Part shown: in pieces, positions 7,923 through 10,174 of the stretch
Layout of the letters: each line of letters starts with the position of its first letter
How positions within the stretch are numbered: the stretch's first letter is position 1
Assembly (NCBI GenBank): GCA_023446675.1
Contig: JAEXPO010000503.1
Coordinates: 1-10,174, forward strand
Length of the DNA stretch: 10,174 bases
Source of the DNA: Bacillota bacterium
GTDB lineage: Bacteria > Bacillota > Clostridia > DSM-8532
Reading direction: 5' to 3'
The notes under the pieces: model-generated
What the model saw: only the letters and a program-made list of their open reading frames with translations
Told to the model about the DNA's origin: nothing
Databases searched by the model: none
Position numbers and translations under genes: made by a program

Positions 7923-7965
7923 GAGATAAAAGTTAAGGATTACGTCTGCTTATAGTATAAGCTAA

Positions 7966-8002
7966 AGGGGAAATTGTGTTTACACAGCTTCCCCTCTTTT
8001 TT
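7966..8002 (+). terminator. Intrinsic terminator of the aldouronate operon
   Basis: AGGGGAA (7966-7972) pairs with TTCCCCT (7989-7995). An inner TGTG/CACA stem closes over a four-base loop, with a small internal loop between the two stems. The outer stem is followed by C and a run of six T (7997-8002). It begins 43 bases after the binding-protein stop codon and ends the operon cleanly. Confidence 0.9.
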
Positions 8003-8118
8003 GCTTATTTTGAAACGTCATTATAAGAATGCATGACCGATTGGAGCCCGTCCCAAAACATGCAAAAGCGTCTTTGCATATACTATCGTATGCTGTAAAG
8101 AGAAGGATGAGAAAGAGT

Positions 8119-8337
8119 ATGCCACACCCCTTTTGCTCACTAAACGGAGTCCAGCTGTCCGCGCTTTCTACCCTGATTGCTGTAAAGCTTGCAGAGGGTC
8201 TTTCCATTGAGGAGCAAAATGCTCTGGGCAATTTTTTGGCCTCCATTGGTTCTACAATGATGACCATAGCCGCTCAGGATGACTTTTGCCGCAGCCAGGC
8301 AACCGGCGAATCCTCCTCGATTATTATAACAAGATAA
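8119..8337 (+). CDS. Small hypothetical protein, DUF6774-like
   Basis: This 72-residue protein has no known function. Residues 10-52 (GVQLSALSTLIAVKLAEGLS, then EEQNALGNFLASIGSTMMTIAAQ) resemble from memory the short DUF6774-type proteins of Clostridia. Those share a hydrophobic helix, an 'LS.EE...LGNFL..IG.T..TIA' segment and a nearby Cys. Here Cys6 and Cys57 flank that segment. The start is uncertain: ATG at 8119 has AAGGA (8103-8107) eleven bases upstream. An in-frame ATG at 8107 overlaps that site, and the longer ATG at 8029 has no ribosome binding site. A TATACT at 8079-8084 could be a -10, with a weak -35. It stands alone after a terminator, so it is not part of the sugar operon. The final 14 bases overlap an opposing open frame. 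Confidence 0.6.
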   Translation: MPHPFCSLNGVQLSALSTLIAVKLAEGLSIEEQNALGNFLASIGSTMMTIAAQDDFCRSQATGESSSIIITR

Positions 8338-8437
8338 GTTCATCGGTATCTTCAGAGGCAGCCGGGCCCATATTTAGACCGAATACTCTCTCGTCATCAG
8401 GCTTTACATCCCTTGTAGGGTGTGAACATTCCCGGAA
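8324..8437 (-). other. Start-less open frame, possible gene remnant
   Basis: On the minus strand, 37 sense codons run from just after a TAG (8440-8438) to TAA (8326-8324). They encode a peptide with the acidic C-terminal part PDDERVFGLNMGPAASED, then TDELILL. The composition looks protein-like rather than random, but there is no ATG, GTG or TTG near its beginning and no ribosome binding site. The only internal ATG would give 15 residues. It could be the tail of a decayed or frameshifted gene, or chance. The rest of the gap (8438-8495) holds nothing I can name beyond a weak AT-rich dyad near 8480-8494 after the LysR-type gene. Confidence 0.2.
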
Positions 8438-8495
8438 CTAATATAAAGGCTTACATGTCAACTGAAATGACCTCTCCAGGGGTTTAATTAAAACC

Positions 8496-9386
8496 TTACA
8501 GTTCCACGGCAATTACCTCACATGCCGTTTTTATAAAATCCTTCATAAGGGGTGACAACCATTTATCACGGTGCCAGATAAGCTGTGAGCGTATGTCATA
8601 ATCACAGGAATAATCCAGGCGGACCAGCTTGCCGTCATTCATTTCTCCGCAGGCGGCAGCTTTAGGAAGAATACAAATGCCCAGGCCGCTTGCAGCAAGA
8701 TTTTTTATAGCCTGTATGCTTTCGGTTTCCAATACGATTTTAGGCTCAATCCCGTTACGCTGTAAGTCATTTAGAAAATTCCTGCGGTAGTAGGCTGCCG
8801 GTTCTGTCAATATTAGCGAAACCCCGCTAAAATCCTTGGGAGTGAGATTTTTTTTTGAAGCCAGATGATGGTCCGGAGAGGCAAGCACATAGATTGGCTC
8901 TACTGCCTCCCCGGTATAAATAATCTCGGGTACTTTATTCAAATAGCCGATTGTATAGGCTAAGTCAATTTTGTTATCACGTAATTCACTTAAAAATTCA
9001 GAGCATTTTAAAATTTTTAAATAAATCTCCACGTTCCCGTGGTTCTGCCTGAAGGCCTTAACTATTGCAGGCATTCTCTCAATACAAAGAGAATCACATA
9101 CGCCAATTTGGAGCGTCCTTGTGTCCGTTATGTCCACTTCTGTAAGCCGGTGAAAATTCTGTGTCATTTTCAGAATTTGAAGTGTTAGAGGAAGCATTCT
9201 GCGGCCAACCTCCGTTAGTGTAATCTTTTTTCCTATTCTATCGAAAAGTGGGGCGCCAAGCTCCTCTTCCAGTTTTTTAATTTGCTGGGTAACGCAGGAC
9301 TGGGTATACCCCAGTTCATCCGCTGTTTTTGTGAAGCTAAGCTCACTGCTCAGCCTGTAAAACGTTTCTAATTGTTTAAAATCCAT
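8496..9386 (-). CDS. LysR family transcriptional regulator
   Basis: This 296-residue protein has the standard LysR layout. The N-terminal winged helix-turn-helix spans residues 1-60 (QLETFYRLSSELSFTKTADE, then LGYTQSCVTQQIKKLEEELG, then LFDRIGKKITLTE). The two-lobed periplasmic-binding-protein-like effector domain spans about 92-292 (LQIGVCDSLC start; GLGICILPKAA near 235-245). Length is normal for the family. A GAGG at 9397-9394 lies seven bases before the ATG. It diverges from the DUF1579-like gene at 9506, the classic LysR arrangement, so that gene is its most likely target. The effector cannot be told from the sequence. Confidence 0.93.
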   Translation of the reverse strand: MDFKQLETFYRLSSELSFTKTADELGYTQSCVTQQIKKLEEELGAPLFDRIGKKITLTEVGRRMLPLTLQILKMTQNFHRLTEVDITDTRTLQIGVCDSLCIERMPAIVKAFRQNHGNVEIYLKILKCSEFLSELRDNKIDLAYTIGYLNKVPEIIYTGEAVEPIYVLASPDHHLASKKNLTPKDFSGVSLILTEPAAYYRRNFLNDLQRNGIEPKIVLETESIQAIKNLAASGLGICILPKAAACGEMNDGKLVRLDYSCDYDIRSQLIWHRDKWLSPLMKDFIKTACEVIAVEL

Positions 9387-9440
9387 AGGGTTACCTCATT
9401 GTCATTAAAATAATTTATAATCTCAATTATATTAATTAAT

Positions 9441-9469
9441 TTTACTAATACATTTACTCATGCTATCAT
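9441..9469 (+). promoter_or_regulatory. Candidate promoter of the DUF1579-like gene
   Basis: TTTACT (9441-9446) and TATCAT (9464-9469) are separated by 17 bases. The -10 carries an extended TGC just upstream (9461-9463). Transcription would begin near 9476. An AT-rich dyad, ATAATT-N9-AATTAT (9410-9430), lies between this promoter and the LysR-type gene. It could be a LysR binding site, although such dyads are easily found in AT-rich DNA. Confidence 0.45.
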
Positions 9470-9505
9470 AGCCTTAAAAATTATTCAAGAAACGAGGCTT
9501 TATCA

Positions 9506-10009
9506 ATGAATGAATTTATGAAAGCGCTGGTCAGCGAGGAATTGAACCCATTAATTCCTGCCGAAAAGGATTATTTCGGCCAATTAATCGGAGAATGGGA
9601 TTTGGATTGGATTAGCGCAGTGGGAACAAGTAAAGAAAAGCGTGTTAAGGGTGAGTGGATATTCTCAAGAGTACTTAACGGTACGGGTATTCAGGACCTG
9701 TTTATCTGTCCCTCCAGAGAAGAGCGCAAGATAAGAAACGAGCCTGATGCTGAGTATGGAGCAACAATAAGAATGTATCATCCCTCAACAGGTAACTGGG
9801 AAATTTATTATTGCTGTTACGGAGAGTATGTACGGCTGGAAGCAGTTAAAGAGGACGACAGAATTGTGCTGACAGAAAAGGAACATGGTAACATGAAATG
9901 GATCTTCTCCGAGATAACGCCTGACCGTTTTCATTGGCAAAATGTCTCCCGAAACAGTGACGGCCACTGGATTGTTCGAAGCGACTGCCGTGCAAGCCGC
10001 AGAAATTGA
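9506..10009 (+). CDS. DUF1579-like hypothetical protein
   Basis: This 167-residue protein is probably cytoplasmic, with no signal peptide or membrane helix. The pattern LIGEWDLDW (27-35), GEWIFSRVLNGTGIQDLFI (49-67) and GATIRMYHPSTGNWEIYY (85-102) is that of DUF1579-like proteins. These are predicted small beta-barrels of lipocalin or FABP type with unknown ligand. ATG at 9506 has GAGG (9494-9497) eight bases upstream. A second ATG four codons on has no better site. The gene diverges from the LysR-type gene and is likely controlled by it. A biochemical role cannot be given. Confidence 0.75.
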   Translation: MNEFMKALVSEELNPLIPAEKDYFGQLIGEWDLDWISAVGTSKEKRVKGEWIFSRVLNGTGIQDLFICPSREERKIRNEPDAEYGATIRMYHPSTGNWEIYYCCYGEYVRLEAVKEDDRIVLTEKEHGNMKWIFSEITPDRFHWQNVSRNSDGHWIVRSDCRASRRN

Positions 10010-10044
10010 AGTATGATGCCTGTATAGTGACTCTGGCTGGCCCC

Positions 10045-10098
10045 TTAATATAAATTAATCGCTCTGGCACGCCGGCATTTGTACGCCGTAATATTCAT
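10045..10098 (-). CDS. Very short open frame with a ribosome binding site (doubtful)
   Basis: On the minus strand, AAGGA (10110-10106) lies seven bases before ATG (10098), opening 17 codons: MNITAYKCRRARAINLY, then TAA. It is basic at the centre and resembles no family known to me. It may be a leader peptide, a fragment of a broken gene, or chance. The last 165 bases of the window (10010-10174) contain no other coding signal; an A6/T7 dyad around 10115-10133 is too weak to call a terminator. Confidence 0.15.
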   Translation of the reverse strand: MNITAYKCRRARAINLY

Positions 10099-10174
10099 TT
10101 TCTCATCCTTCTTATAAAAAAGGGCATTTTTTTATTTCCAAGCTGTCACTTTCTGACGAAAGAACGAATATGAT

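Overview
The window looks like chromosomal DNA from an anaerobic, plant-fibre-degrading Firmicute of the class Clostridia. The evidence is a mixed AT/GC base composition, strong AAGGAGG-type ribosome binding sites, GTG starts, a tmRNA whose tag ends in AA, a lipoprotein sugar-binding protein and an LplB/YtcP-type sugar transporter. The exact genus cannot be read from the sequence.

Left part (1-1310, minus strand): the trans-translation module. smpB is followed by ssrA (tmRNA), both on the minus strand. A good promoter lies upstream of smpB. A transcribed-strand hairpin and a perfect bidirectional terminator lie downstream of ssrA. The tmRNA tag reads ANNNSDLAFAA.

Middle part (1388-8002): a compact locus for taking up and trimming glucuronoxylan fragments (aldouronates). 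An AraC-type regulator (minus) diverges from a plus-strand operon: GH67 alpha-glucuronidase (aguA), two ABC permeases, and a lipoprotein solute-binding protein, closed by a strong terminator. The likely logic is that the lipoprotein captures methylglucuronoxylo-oligosaccharides outside the cell and the two permeases import them. The cytoplasmic GH67 enzyme then removes the (methyl)glucuronic acid, and the AraC protein senses a sugar and controls the operon. No ATPase and no xylanase are encoded here, so a shared MsmX-type ATPase and enzymes elsewhere are needed.

Right part (8003-10174): a small hypothetical protein resembling the short DUF6774-type proteins of Clostridia; a LysR-type regulator (minus) diverging from a DUF1579-like protein (plus); and about 165 bases at the right edge with only a doubtful 17-codon frame.

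Most of the window is well explained by known families. I did not find a convincing new system. The least explained pieces are the intergenic block at 8324-8495, with a start-less open frame, the inverted repeat upstream of ssrA, and the small protein at 8119.
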